Assembly (NCBI GenBank): GCA_029259285.1
Contig: JAPDJB010000052.1
Coordinates: 1 to 36,528 of the forward strand
Origin: Candidatus Bathyarchaeota archaeon
Lineage (GTDB): Archaea; Thermoproteota; Bathyarchaeia; TCS64; B23
DNA length: 36,528 bases
Reading direction: 5' to 3'
The notes below the pieces were generated by a model. That model saw nothing but the letters and a program-made list of their open reading frames with translations, did not search any database and was not told the DNA's origin. This document shows, in pieces, positions 23,521 through 31,999 of this stretch; the first letter of the stretch is position 1; every line of letters begins with the position of its first letter. A program made the translations under genes and the position numbers.

Positions 23521-24308
23521 GCTCCCACATCCATATTCCTCATGGGAGCCGTTATCCTGGGCACCTCAACCTTGAAGCCTAGATAGTAGAGCTTGATCCT
23601 CCTCCATAGGCTGGCTGGATTATACTTGGTGTAGAAGCTCTCCTCTTCTCGTAGCTCCCTGATCAGCCAGTCGTAGAACCTCACGGCGGCTTGGAATCCC
23701 AGGTTTCTCGCGTAGTCCCTCAACCTCCCGTATAGGTTGATCTCCCCTCCATCGATCTCCGAGAAACGTTCCCGCATCATCTCCACGAGTCTTAACTTGC
23801 CCTTGTCCTCCCCCTCAACCACCTCGCATCCCTTAAGCCTCTTGATGGCTCTGTGAACTCCCCGCTCTATGGAGCCGTCTAGCAGCCATCGATATAGGGG
23901 CCTGAAGCAGTGGCCGAAGATTAGGATGTGGAAGAAGAATACGTCGACGCAGACGGCGTAGATATTGTAGGGGTAGGGTAGGAAGAGATATGAGGAGATC
24001 GCCACGAAGGTGGCGATGGAGTAGGCGATAATCCCCATCAACCTCCAGTATCGATATATCCTCCTATTCTTCTCCACATCTGCGAAGTATCTTGAGAAGG
24101 CGTTGTCGAAGGCTCTGGCGATCCTCTCCAACTCTCCTCGACTTAACCTCTCTGGAGAGTAACAATGTATTCTAACTTTATGTTCCACCCCTCCACATCT
24201 CATTATATGTTTATCTATTTCTAAGTCAACATAAGCAGTATAATTTAATCCACCACTAATTCTGCCCAATGTTGGTAGAACATAGGCGTCGACATCGATT
24301 ATCTTCAT
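23517..24308 (-). CDS. Two-helix membrane hairpin protein, first gene of the SPFH/M14 operon
   Basis: 263 residues of unknown family. Soluble part 1-88 opens with KIIDVDAYVLPTLGRISGG. Membrane segments are at about 89-110 (LMGIIAYSIATFVAISSYLF) and 113-134 (YNIYAVCVDVFFFHILIFGH). The helical domain contains IKRLKGCEVVEGEDKGKL and YARNLGFQAAVRFYDWLIRE. The block from IKRLKG to FYDWL can be lined up with TLKGLERIECVEHPGLRKL to GLPELKEFY in the downstream M14 fusion, which is my reason for proposing paralogy. The ATG at 24308 is strongly supported by a TATA box at 24334-24343 with leaderless spacing. It diverges from the mntP-like gene. Confidence 0.82.
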   Translation of the reverse strand: MKIIDVDAYVLPTLGRISGGLNYTAYVDLEIDKHIMRCGGVEHKVRIHCYSPERLSRGELERIARAFDNAFSRYFADVEKNRRIYRYWRLMGIIAYSIATFVAISSYLFLPYPYNIYAVCVDVFFFHILIFGHCFRPLYRWLLDGSIERGVHRAIKRLKGCEVVEGEDKGKLRLVEMMRERFSEIDGGEINLYGRLRDYARNLGFQAAVRFYDWLIRELREEESFYTKYNPASLWRRIKLYYLGFKVEVPRITAPMRNMDVGA

Positions 24309-24333
24309 TTCCTAATCTCTATTGATTTCACTC

Positions 24334-24343
24334 GATATTTATC
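24334..24343 (-). promoter_or_regulatory. TATA box for the SPFH/M14 hairpin operon
   Basis: GATAAATATC on the minus strand, preceded by an A-rich BRE-like stretch and centred about 30 bases before ATG 24308. It is the only convincing promoter for the four-gene operon down to 19936. Confidence 0.55.
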
Positions 24344-24419
24344 TTTTTAGAGCTAGTTGTCTATGATGATAAAAGATGCCATAAGGCTTAATTCCCACCT
24401 AATAGAAATTCATCAGACC

Positions 24420-24968
24420 ATGCTAGACCCCATCGCCGTCTTCCTCCTCGCCGTGGGCCTGGCGATGGACTCCATCTCTGTGGCCATAGCCGTGGGGTTG
24501 AAGCTGGGTGATAGGCTGCTCCAGGCCTCGAGGCTCTCGATGGCCTTCGGCTTATCCCATATCGCCATGCCGATGCTGGGCTGGTGGCTTGGCCTATCCA
24601 TCATAGACCTCATCTCAGCCTATGATCATTGGGTGGCTTTCCTACTGTTAACCCTCATAGGGTTGACGATGATCCTCAGGGAGGAGCAGATGGAGCCGCA
24701 GCTTTTAGGCCTCTTAAACCTCTTAGCCCTATCCATCGCGACGAGTATAGACGCCATAGCGGCGGGCATCACCCTATATCTGGAACAGGTTCCGATCATC
24801 CCCTCAACCCTCCTAATAGGGGTGGTGGTGGCCCTCCTCACCTTTACCGCGGCCCTCGCAAGTGGAAGGATCAGTCGGGGTCTGGGGAGGTGGACTAGGA
24901 TCGTCGGCGGCTTCATCTTAATCTCCGTTGGTTTGAGGATACTTATGATTCATATTTTAACTTCATGA
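24420..24968 (+). CDS. mntP: Putative manganese efflux pump, MntP family
   Basis: 182 residues from ATG 24420, six hydrophobic segments in two repeats of three. Each repeat starts with the family's Asp motif: GLAMDSISVAIAVGLK and SIATSIDAIAAGITL. MntP exports Mn2+ to prevent manganese stress. Length fits the family (about 190). In-frame upstream starts exist (TTG 24357, ATG 24363 and 24366), which would add about 20 residues of polar sequence not typical of MntP. ATG 24363 lies about 25 bases from an AT-rich ATATTTATC on this strand, so a longer leaderless form is possible. I prefer 24420 on family fit. No manganese riboswitch (yybP-ykoY type) was noticed upstream. Confidence 0.85.
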   Translation: MLDPIAVFLLAVGLAMDSISVAIAVGLKLGDRLLQASRLSMAFGLSHIAMPMLGWWLGLSIIDLISAYDHWVAFLLLTLIGLTMILREEQMEPQLLGLLNLLALSIATSIDAIAAGITLYLEQVPIIPSTLLIGVVVALLTFTAALASGRISRGLGRWTRIVGGFILISVGLRILMIHILTS

Positions 24969-25023
24969 TGTAATCATCTTTATTCGGGAAATGTATTAGA
25001 GGTGAATTTCAGTTAAATATGGT

Positions 25024-25033
25024 TGTATATACA
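25024..25033 (+). promoter_or_regulatory. Palindromic TATA element before the winged-helix gene
   Basis: TGTATATACA is a perfect inverted repeat centred 26-27 bases before ATG 25055. It fits a TATA box for a leaderless transcript and, being symmetric, could also be an operator for a dimeric repressor, possibly the product itself. Confidence 0.5.
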
Positions 25034-25054
25034 TACATCAAGTCGGTGTGTTGA

Positions 25055-25330
25055 ATGTCCAAGAGGAGATCCATGCTTGACATAGTGTTAGATGTCCTCT
25101 CCGTGGTTAGGGATGGGGTTGATAAGCCGACTAGGATTATGTATGCCGCAAACCTCTCTTGGAGGCCGACGCAGAGGATTCTAAAGATGATGGTTGAGAG
25201 AGGTCTCCTCAAGGTGGTTGAGACGGAGGGGGATGGGAGGACTAAGAGGAGATACCTCATCACCGAGAGAGGGCTCAACGTATTGGAATACTTCGAGAGG
25301 GCTAAGGAGCTCCTGGATCTCCCAGTTTAG
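25055..25330 (+). CDS. Winged helix-turn-helix transcriptional regulator (HTH_45-like)
   Basis: 91 residues, the size of many archaeal single-domain wHTH regulators. RRSMLDIVLDVLSVVRDGVDKPTRIMYAANLSW forms the first helices and the turn (the KPTRIMYAANLS phrase is very common in this archaeal family). RPTQRILKMMVERGLLKVVE is the recognition helix plus first wing strand, and KRRYLITERGLNVLEYFERAKELLD the wing and C-terminal dimerisation helix. No ligand domain. It has its own promoter and is followed after 84 bases by IMP dehydrogenase, but no target can be inferred. Confidence 0.85.
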   Translation: MSKRRSMLDIVLDVLSVVRDGVDKPTRIMYAANLSWRPTQRILKMMVERGLLKVVETEGDGRTKRRYLITERGLNVLEYFERAKELLDLPV

Positions 25331-25414
25331 CCCCATCCCTCGAGGAGGAGGCGGAGGGGAGGGCAACGTTAATAAGCCCTCTCTCCGCACATCGAATTAA
25401 AACCGGTGTTTAGG

Positions 25415-26866
25415 ATGGGGTTTAGAGATAAGTTTAGGGATGCTGAACATGCCCTCACCTTCAACGACGTCCTCCTCCTCCCTGGCTGGACAACCGTTGA
25501 GCCCTCCGAGGTGGATGTTAGAACACATGTCACTAGAAATGTGATGCTCAACGTCCCCTTCGTCTCCTCCCCCATGGACACCGTCACCGAGAGCGATATG
25601 GCCATAGCCCTCGCCAGGCAGGGAGGCCTAGGGGTGCTACATCGAAACTGCTCCATCGAGGAGGAGGTGGAGATGGCGAGGAGGGTGAAGAGGGCTGAAT
25701 CTCTCATCATCAGGGACGTCATCACCGTCACGCCGGAGACGACGGTGGAGGATCTCCTACGGATGATGGAGCAGCATCGCATACATGGCTTCCCCGTCGT
25801 TGAGGATGACAACCGTCTTGTAGGCATCGTCACCTGGAGGGATGTCCGCCTCGCTGATCCACAGCTGAAGGTTAGAGATGTCATGACAAAGGATGTCATA
25901 ACAGCAACGGAGGACATAACCCTGGAGGAGGCGAAGAGGATTCTCCATAGGCATCGAATCGAGAAGCTCCCCATCGTCGATGGGGAGGGCCGGGTTAGGG
26001 GTCTCATAACCATGAGGGACATAACCCTTAAGGGGACATACCCAAACGCCGTGAGAGATGATCAGGGGAGGCTCATCTGCGCCGCCGCCATCTCCCCCTT
26101 CGACCTCCGAAGGGCGAAGGCCCTGGACAAGTATGTCGACATACTCGTCGTAGATGTCGCCCACTTCCACAACAAGAACTGCTTCGACGCTACGAGGAGA
26201 TTGCTGAAGGAGGTCTCGGCGGAGGTAATCGTCGGCAACATCGGAACCTACGAGGCGGCTGAGGACTGCATAACGAAGCTGGACGGCGTCGCTGGGCTGA
26301 GGGTTGGCATAGGAAGCGGCTCCATCTGCACCACCAGCATCGTCACCAGGGCTGGGTCTCCGACCCTCTACGCCGTCGCTCAGGCGGCGGACGCCGTTAG
26401 GGATTATGGGGCTGACATACCTGTGATGGCCGATGGAGGCATAAGGAATCCTGGAGATGTCGCCGTCGCCCTCGCTGTGGGGGCCAGCTGCGTGATGATG
26501 GGAAACGTCTTCGCAGGGTGCACCGAGAGTCCAGGCCGCCTCATCGCCCTCGAGGGCAGATACTATAAGGAGTATTACGGCATGGGGAGCGCAGCTGCGA
26601 GGAAGAAGCGCTACGCCTTAGACCGCTATTCACAGCCCTCTAAGACCATCACGGAGGGCGTTGAGGGTTGGGTTCCCTATAGGGGGCCGGTCTCGGAGAT
26701 CGTCGCCGAGTTCGTCGGAGGCCTGAAGGCTGCGATGGGCTACGTAGGCGCCAGAACCATACCTGAGATGTGGGAGAGGGCTCGGCTGGCCCTGGTGACG
26801 GAGAGGGGGGCCGATGAGCTGAAGCCCCACGACATCCTCCTACCAGGCTCCGAGAAGAGGCCCTGA
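25415..26866 (+). CDS. guaB: IMP dehydrogenase
   Basis: Oxidises IMP to XMP with NAD+, the committed step to GMP. 483 residues from ATG 25415. Family start [26 protein letters not shown]-domain pair is inserted at about 90-205 ([20 protein letters not shown], then [20 protein letters not shown]). The catalytic loop is [10 protein letters not shown] with C305, followed by [24 protein letters not shown] and the flap [20 protein letters not shown] with the Arg-Tyr needed for hydrolysis. A GTG at 25406 would add three residues; the ATG matches family N-termini better. A TATA-like GTTAATAAG lies near 25370. It is followed by the split purH genes, a purine cluster. Confidence 0.93.
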   Translation: MGFRDKFRDAEHALTFNDVLLLPGWTTVEPSEVDVRTHVTRNVMLNVPFVSSPMDTVTESDMAIALARQGGLGVLHRNCSIEEEVEMARRVKRAESLIIRDVITVTPETTVEDLLRMMEQHRIHGFPVVEDDNRLVGIVTWRDVRLADPQLKVRDVMTKDVITATEDITLEEAKRILHRHRIEKLPIVDGEGRVRGLITMRDITLKGTYPNAVRDDQGRLICAAAISPFDLRRAKALDKYVDILVVDVAHFHNKNCFDATRRLLKEVSAEVIVGNIGTYEAAEDCITKLDGVAGLRVGIGSGSICTTSIVTRAGSPTLYAVAQAADAVRDYGADIPVMADGGIRNPGDVAVALAVGASCVMMGNVFAGCTESPGRLIALEGRYYKEYYGMGSAAARKKRYALDRYSQPSKTITEGVEGWVPYRGPVSEIVAEFVGGLKAAMGYVGARTIPEMWERARLALVTERGADELKPHDILLPGSEKRP

Positions 26867-26903
26867 GTGAAGTTTTATCTCCTCCACCCATATCTTAGAT
26901 GAC

Positions 26904-27503
26904 ATGATTAGGCGAGCCCTCATCAGCGTCTATGATAAGGGCGGCCTCGAAATCCTCATCGACGCCCTGAGACGCTTAGACGTTGAGATCATAGCCTCCT
27001 CGGGGACTGCTAAGAGGATAAGGGAGCTCGGCTACGACAACATCATAGAGGTCTCAGCCTACACCGGCCACCCTGAAAGCCCTGGAGGCCTGTTGAAGAC
27101 GCTTCACCCAAGGATTCATGGAGGCATACTCCTCAACCCCCATGACCCGGAGCAGGGGGCCTATATGGAGCGGTATGGCATCGAGGCCTTCAACCTCGTC
27201 GTCGTCAATCTCTACCCCTTCGAGGAGGCCGCCTCGAGGGGGCTGGGTCCCAGGGAGGCCGCCGAGTTCATAGACATCGGAGGCCCAGCGATGATCAGGG
27301 CTGCGGCTAAGGCTTCACTGCTGCGGGATGACATCACCGTCGTCGTAGACCCCTCACAGTATGAAGCTGTCGCCGAGGCCTTGGATAGATATGGCCATAT
27401 ACCTGATGACTTGAGGAGGAGGCTTGCCCTGGAAGCCTTTAAGAGGACGGCCAAATATGATGAGGCGATAATACGCTACCTGGAGGCCTTGGGATGGGGA
27501 TGA
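26904..27503 (+). CDS. purH: IMP cyclohydrolase (PurH N-terminal domain as a separate gene)
   Basis: 199 residues covering only the MGS-like cyclohydrolase half of bacterial PurH; it closes FAICAR to IMP, the last step of purine synthesis. Motifs: RRALISVYDKGGLEILIDAL, IIASSGTAKRIREL, YTGHPESPGGLLKTLHPRIH, NLVVVNLYPFE and EFIDIGGPAMIRAAAKA. It ends exactly at the domain boundary of PurH, at TGA 27501-27503. The transformylase gene starts inside the last codons in a different frame, so the two are coupled. Many archaea use PurO instead; no such gene is seen here. Confidence 0.92.
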   Translation: MIRRALISVYDKGGLEILIDALRRLDVEIIASSGTAKRIRELGYDNIIEVSAYTGHPESPGGLLKTLHPRIHGGILLNPHDPEQGAYMERYGIEAFNLVVVNLYPFEEAASRGLGPREAAEFIDIGGPAMIRAAAKASLLRDDITVVVDPSQYEAVAEALDRYGHIPDDLRRRLALEAFKRTAKYDEAIIRYLEALGWG

Positions 27504-28558
27504 GGAAGCGTTATAGGACGCCGACCCCTGAGAGCTACCCCAACTCCATATCGGTGCGCATCGGGGATAGGGAGCTCCACTATGAGAAGGCGATGAGCCT
27601 CAGATATGGGGAGAATCCCCATCAGCCCGCCGCCCTATATAGGCTGCGGGATGCCCCTGTCATCATCGGGGGATTGGAGCTCCTTAAGATGGGGAAGGGA
27701 GGCCTCAGCGAGACGAATGTGGAGGATATAGACAACGCCCTCAACATCCTGAAATACTTTGAGCAGCCAGCCTGTGCGGTTATGAAGCATCTAAACCCCT
27801 CAGGGGTTGCCGCAGCGAGGCCTGGAGACAGCCTCAGGGATGTCTATATCAGGGCGAGGGATTGCGACAGGCAGGCTGCCTTCGGAAGCGTCGTCGCCTT
27901 CAACGTCGAGGTGGACGCCGAGACGGCTGAGGAGGTGGCCTCAACCTTCGTTGAGGTCGTCGCAGCCCCAGCCTATGGGGAGGGGGCCTTAGAGGTCTTC
28001 GAGGGGAGGAGGAGTCTGAGGGTTGTGAGGATCAACGATCCGAGGATGCTCCCCCGATACATCGGAGATGAGGTGAGGCATCTCCGCCTCAGGGTTTTGG
28101 CCGACGGCTCCATCGTGCTCTCCACGCCTCTCCTGACGGGGGTTAGGGGCCCTGGGGATGTGAGGGTCGTCACCGAGAGGGAGCCGACGGAGGGGGAGAT
28201 GAGGGATCTCCTCTTCTCCTGGTATGTCTGTATGAATGTTCGGAGTAATGCTATCGTCGTCTCCAGGGACCTCGCCACCCTCGGCGTTGGGACGGGTCAG
28301 CAGGATCGGGTGACGGCTGTTAGGCTGGCTCTGGAGAAGGCTGTGGCTCAGGGGCATGGCGATGAGCTTAGGGGCTCCGTCCTCGCCTCCGATGGCTTCT
28401 TCCCCTTCACCGATTCGATTGAGTTGATGGCTGAGTATGGCGTCTCAGCCTGCATCCAGCCTGGAGGCTCCATCAGGGATAGGGAGGTCATAGAGGCCTG
28501 TAATGAGTATGGGATAGCGATGGTCTTCACCGATGAGCGGTGCTTCAGACACTTCTAA
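27494..28558 (+). CDS. purH: AICAR transformylase (PurH C-terminal domain as a separate gene)
   Basis: 354 residues matching the C-terminal half of PurH; it transfers the formyl group from 10-formyl-tetrahydrofolate to AICAR. Motifs: SLRYGENPHQPAALYRL, CAVMKHLNPSGVAAA (catalytic Lys-His), RDCDRQAAFGSVVAFN, VRSNAIVVS, GTGQQDRVTAVRLA, LASDGFFPFTDSIE and ACIQPGGSIRDREVIEA. The final motif usually reads TGxRHFxH; here it is TDERCFRHF, a small deviation. A second ATG at 27500 overlaps the upstream TGA as ATGA and has GGGATGGGG before it, so it may be the true start. Dependence on folate or on archaeal formyl-phosphate chemistry cannot be read from sequence. Confidence 0.92.
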   Translation: MGMRKRYRTPTPESYPNSISVRIGDRELHYEKAMSLRYGENPHQPAALYRLRDAPVIIGGLELLKMGKGGLSETNVEDIDNALNILKYFEQPACAVMKHLNPSGVAAARPGDSLRDVYIRARDCDRQAAFGSVVAFNVEVDAETAEEVASTFVEVVAAPAYGEGALEVFEGRRSLRVVRINDPRMLPRYIGDEVRHLRLRVLADGSIVLSTPLLTGVRGPGDVRVVTEREPTEGEMRDLLFSWYVCMNVRSNAIVVSRDLATLGVGTGQQDRVTAVRLALEKAVAQGHGDELRGSVLASDGFFPFTDSIELMAEYGVSACIQPGGSIRDREVIEACNEYGIAMVFTDERCFRHF

Positions 28559-28737
28559 TATAAGGCTTAGACCCCCTGAAGACGGCCTTCAGGCCGCCCT
28601 CAGCCCCGCAGATTATACAGATGTCTTTAAAGATGGAGTTCTCCTCATCGATGGATGAGCATAGATGGATGAATTCTCTCCCCCTCAGAGTCTCCCGCTC
28701 TCCCCCAAATCGATGAGGGAGATGTAAAAAGGATAAA
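28559..28737. other. Intergenic region, possible small gene remnant on the minus strand
   Basis: 179 bases between the purH half and the transglutaminase operon. On the minus strand an open frame from about 28709 down to 28551 encodes a stretch with FKDICIICGAEGGLKAVFRG, a CxxCG pair like half a zinc ribbon. It has no ATG, GTG or TTG to start it. TGTAAAAAGG at 28723-28732 is the best TATA-like patch on the plus strand. No RNA gene is seen. Confidence 0.3.
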
Positions 28738-30825
28738 ATGAGGCGGAGGGGGAGATCACCTTCGATGGGTGCCTACCGGAGGGCGGCGCTCTACCTCGCA
28801 GTCCTCCTCCTATCGGTCATAATGCTGACCTCCACCATCCACCTCCTCGGAGACCTATCCAGGGTGGATCTAGGTGGATTGAGGATACGGAAGACGAGTA
28901 AAGCCAGCGTCGGGGAGGAGGGGCCTAGGAGGCGGGGTGGAGTCCCCGTTGAGGCACTCCCCTCCGGTGGAGGCGCCCTCTTTGAGATACATATGCAGAC
29001 GGGGACGAGATATCTCCGATGTCGGGTTGGAGAGATATATGACGAAGGCGTGTGGCGTCCCCATGAGGGCTGTAGGCCTCTTCCCTATGAGGGGGGAGCC
29101 GTCGACCATAATGTCTCTCTTCCCCTCCCCTACGAGGACTACATCTTCTATGTGAAGCCCCTCGTGAATCTCACCGGCTATATACCGGTCACCCTGAACG
29201 TTGAGAACCTCGTATTCGACGGCGATGTGCTTCAATACCCCTCTCTCCAAGTCTTCTACACCGAGGAGGTTTTCCCCCAGGTCTATTGGGTAACCCACAG
29301 GCATTATCAATACTCGAAGGAGGAGCTCCTAAGGGCCAGTGTCAAACCTGTAACCCACTGTCTACAAATCCCAGGGGAGATGAAGGAGAGGCTGAGGGAG
29401 CTGGCGCTGAGCGCCGTGGGCGACGTCTCAACCCCCTATGAGAAGTTGAAGGCTCTAGAGGCGTATCTGAAGGAGAACTACATCTACGACGCCAACTATA
29501 CGCCTCCACCCAGTAATCTAGACCCGATAGAGTGGTTCCTATTCTATGAGCGGCGGGGAACCTGCAGCCACTTCAACTCCGCCCTCGCCCTCCTGGCTCG
29601 AACTCTGGGCATACCCACTAGAGTTGTGATGGGGTATCTCGTTTCTCCCGACGCTGAGTATCAGGTGGTGACGCCTAAGCATGCTCACACCTATGTGGAG
29701 GTTCCCTTCGAGGGTTTAGGGTGGATCATCTTCGACGCCACTCCGGAGGAGACTAGGGAGTCTCCAGGTAAGTCGACTCGTATTCCAACGGTGACGAATA
29801 TCACGTGGTGTAGCCCCACGGCGCTTAGGGGTGGGAGCTTCATCACCGTGGGGGTCGTCGAGACCTTCAATGGGACTCCGGTCTCCGATATGGAGGTTCA
29901 GATCTTCCTGACGCCGAATAAGAATGAGACGGGCCTCCTCGTAGGCGTGGGAGTCGTCCATGACGGCCTCTTCAACGTCACCTGTCGAGTTCCACCTGAG
30001 GCTGATGTCGGTGATTACCACGTGGTTGCGAGGGCTGTAGGCAACGCCGTCTATATGGAGTCTTGGAGTGATCCGAGGCTTAAGTTGATGTCGAGAACTG
30101 AGGTGGTGGTGGAGCCCTCCTATAAGGCCTATGTGGGCGAGGAGGCCGTCATCAGGGGGAGGGTTAAAGACCCCCTGACAGGTAAGCCTATAGCGAATAT
30201 CACCCTCACAGTCGAGGTGGATGGCGAAACCTATCTCGTGGAGACCGATGGGGAGGGATGCTTCACCTTCACCTACACACCTGAATCCGAAGGGGAGAAG
30301 ACCATCAGGTTTTTGATTCCACCCTCCGAATATTATCTACCATCAGAGGGGAGGGTCACCCTCCAGATAGAGCCTAGGAGGAGCTCTCCCATAGCGGTTT
30401 TACTCAGCTTCCCCCACAATCTAATAATAGCGACGGCTGGAGGCTTAATAGCCGTGGCGCTGATGATTGGGAGGAGGGGTAAGGAGGAGGCTAAGGCTGA
30501 GGAGAAGCCGGATGTAGAGGCGGAGCCCCCCCTAGAGGAGCCACCCCTCACCTATGACACCTATAGGGAGGGGGTTGTAAAGCTCTATAATCGCCTATAC
30601 ATCAGGGCTAAGAGGCGATTCGGCGTAGGGGATAACCTGACGCCTCGGGAGCTCCAAGCCTTCCTATTGAGGCATCTACCCGATGGAGCCGCATATCCCC
30701 TTGAGGTTCTGGTCTCAACCTTCGAGAAGGCCAACTACGGCGGGGTAGAGCCGACGGCTGGGGAGTTTGAGCGCTGCAGGGATGCCTTAGACGTCTTGAT
30801 GGAGTTGATGGAGCATGGGGATTAA
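28738..30825 (+). CDS. Membrane-anchored transglutaminase-like protein with DUF4129-like tail
   Basis: 695 residues. Membrane helix at about 14-37; an external domain; a transglutaminase core with catalytic C276 (RRGTCSHFNSA), H317 (HAHTYVEV) and D333 (GWIIFDATPEE). Next are an Ig-like beta domain (about 350-440), a second beta domain resembling carboxypeptidase-regulatory/CNA-B repeats (VKDPLTGKPIANITLTVEVD, about 480-550), a second membrane helix near 560-580 and a cytoplasmic charged tail. The tail resembles DUF4129 (VKLYNRLYIRAKRRFG, LTPRELQAFLLRHLP). The intact triad implies cysteine protease or transglutaminase chemistry outside the cell. It is the first of five coupled genes; its end overlaps the next by 11 bases. 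ATG 28765 is an alternative start. Confidence 0.87.
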   Translation: MRRRGRSPSMGAYRRAALYLAVLLLSVIMLTSTIHLLGDLSRVDLGGLRIRKTSKASVGEEGPRRRGGVPVEALPSGGGALFEIHMQTGTRYLRCRVGEIYDEGVWRPHEGCRPLPYEGGAVDHNVSLPLPYEDYIFYVKPLVNLTGYIPVTLNVENLVFDGDVLQYPSLQVFYTEEVFPQVYWVTHRHYQYSKEELLRASVKPVTHCLQIPGEMKERLRELALSAVGDVSTPYEKLKALEAYLKENYIYDANYTPPPSNLDPIEWFLFYERRGTCSHFNSALALLARTLGIPTRVVMGYLVSPDAEYQVVTPKHAHTYVEVPFEGLGWIIFDATPEETRESPGKSTRIPTVTNITWCSPTALRGGSFITVGVVETFNGTPVSDMEVQIFLTPNKNETGLLVGVGVVHDGLFNVTCRVPPEADVGDYHVVARAVGNAVYMESWSDPRLKLMSRTEVVVEPSYKAYVGEEAVIRGRVKDPLTGKPIANITLTVEVDGETYLVETDGEGCFTFTYTPESEGEKTIRFLIPPSEYYLPSEGRVTLQIEPRRSSPIAVLLSFPHNLIIATAGGLIAVALMIGRRGKEEAKAEEKPDVEAEPPLEEPPLTYDTYREGVVKLYNRLYIRAKRRFGVGDNLTPRELQAFLLRHLPDGAAYPLEVLVSTFEKANYGGVEPTAGEFERCRDALDVLMELMEHGD

Positions 30826-31999
30826 GAGAGTCGTCGTCAGGAACACCCTGCTCTACGCTTCCCTAGCGTTCCCCCTCCTCTGGGCCATGCTGATTTGGAG
30901 GCCAACCCTCGGGGAGTTCGGTTCGTTGCTTCCAAATTTGCCCGCTAAGATGGCCTCCATGGAGCTCTCCCCCCTCTTCCTCTCCTTATTAGCCTCTGCC
31001 TCCACCTTCTACGCCGGCAGCATAATCGGAGCCATCTTCGAGGGCAGCGCAAAGGAGCTCCTCGTCGGCAGCCTCTACGCGGCGAGCTTCGCCCTTCTCC
31101 TAAGCCTCCCCCTCATATATGCCCCAGGCTCAGAGGTTTACAGCTCCCTCGGCCTCTACATCCTCCTCTCCTTCCTCACCTTAATCCTACACAACGTCGC
31201 CTCCACCCTCCTGAAGCTTAGGGGCCTCCTATCCCTCAGATCTCTCTCCGCCAGCGCCGCCATCTACATAGAGGGCCTTGCCATATCCAGGATCATCGAC
31301 ATCGCCCTCAGAAATCTCCCATTCCCTCTCCCACCGGATCTCTCCAGGCTGCTCTACATGGCCATGACGGCCTCAGCCCTCCTCTCCCTCCCCTCCGCCT
31401 TTAAAGGATCTAGGAGTAATGCCCTGGCGTCTATAGGTGAGGCCTCATCGAAGTATCATATCATAATCCCCTCCACCATCGTTGCAGCCCTCTACTTCGG
31501 CTATTATAGGGAGAATCTGTCGACGCTTCTCCCGAGTCTCTCCCCCCTCTCACCCTATCTGGAGTGGATGTTTATCACAGCCCTAGCCGCCCTCGTCTAT
31601 AGGGGCGCCAGGAAATCCATCGAGGTTTCAGCCCTCGACAGGGTTGGAGATTGGGCTAGGCATATACAGGAGGTCTCCACCTATAGGGGTGAGAGGCTGT
31701 CGGAGCTGACATCTGCCATGGAGGAGTTCATAACTCAGGGTAGGAAGGAGAGGCTCATCCTACTCCTAAGCCTCATACTCCACGATGAGGGCTTAAGTGA
31801 GGGGGAGGTAGAGCGGATCCTCTCCCCCCTCCTAGAGCATAGAGATAAACCTAAACCAATTCTCTCTATCAAGGGACGAGTGGAATCCCTGGAGAGGAGG
31901 GACATCGAGAGGCGTAGCAGAGTTCTGGAGAGGGTGGTTGAGAGGATCACAACCCTAAGCCATATACCCATCAGCGTGGAGGGGGTAGAGGCAAGGTGA
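30815..31999 (+). CDS. Multispanning membrane protein of the MoxR/DUF58 cluster
   Basis: 394 residues, no family recognised. About seven to eight hydrophobic segments lie between residues 12 and 270 (for example LLYASLAFPLLWAMLIW, ELLVGSLYAASFALLLSLPL, LGLYILLSFLTLILHNVAST). A cytoplasmic C-terminal region of about 120 charged residues follows (KSIEVSALDRVGDWARHIQE, then VESLERRDIERRSRVLERVV). The C-terminal helical region is a likely contact for the MoxR ATPase, whose gene starts inside the last codon (overlap of four bases). It overlaps the transglutaminase gene by 11 bases. Confidence 0.8.
   Translation: MGIKRVVVRNTLLYASLAFPLLWAMLIWRPTLGEFGSLLPNLPAKMASMELSPLFLSLLASASTFYAGSIIGAIFEGSAKELLVGSLYAASFALLLSLPLIYAPGSEVYSSLGLYILLSFLTLILHNVASTLLKLRGLLSLRSLSASAAIYIEGLAISRIIDIALRNLPFPLPPDLSRLLYMAMTASALLSLPSAFKGSRSNALASIGEASSKYHIIIPSTIVAALYFGYYRENLSTLLPSLSPLSPYLEWMFITALAALVYRGARKSIEVSALDRVGDWARHIQEVSTYRGERLSELTSAMEEFITQGRKERLILLLSLILHDEGLSEGEVERILSPLLEHRDKPKPILSIKGRVESLERRDIERRSRVLERVVERITTLSHIPISVEGVEAR

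Noticed and set aside
25369-26022. 217-residue minus-strand frame opposite guaB
   Set aside because: Repetitive Ser/Thr/Met composition typical of an antisense shadow of a GC-rich gene.
27481-27510. Programmed frameshift joining the two purH halves
   Set aside because: No slippery heptamer is evident, and the second gene has its own ATG with a purine-rich ribosome binding site and an ATGA overlap.
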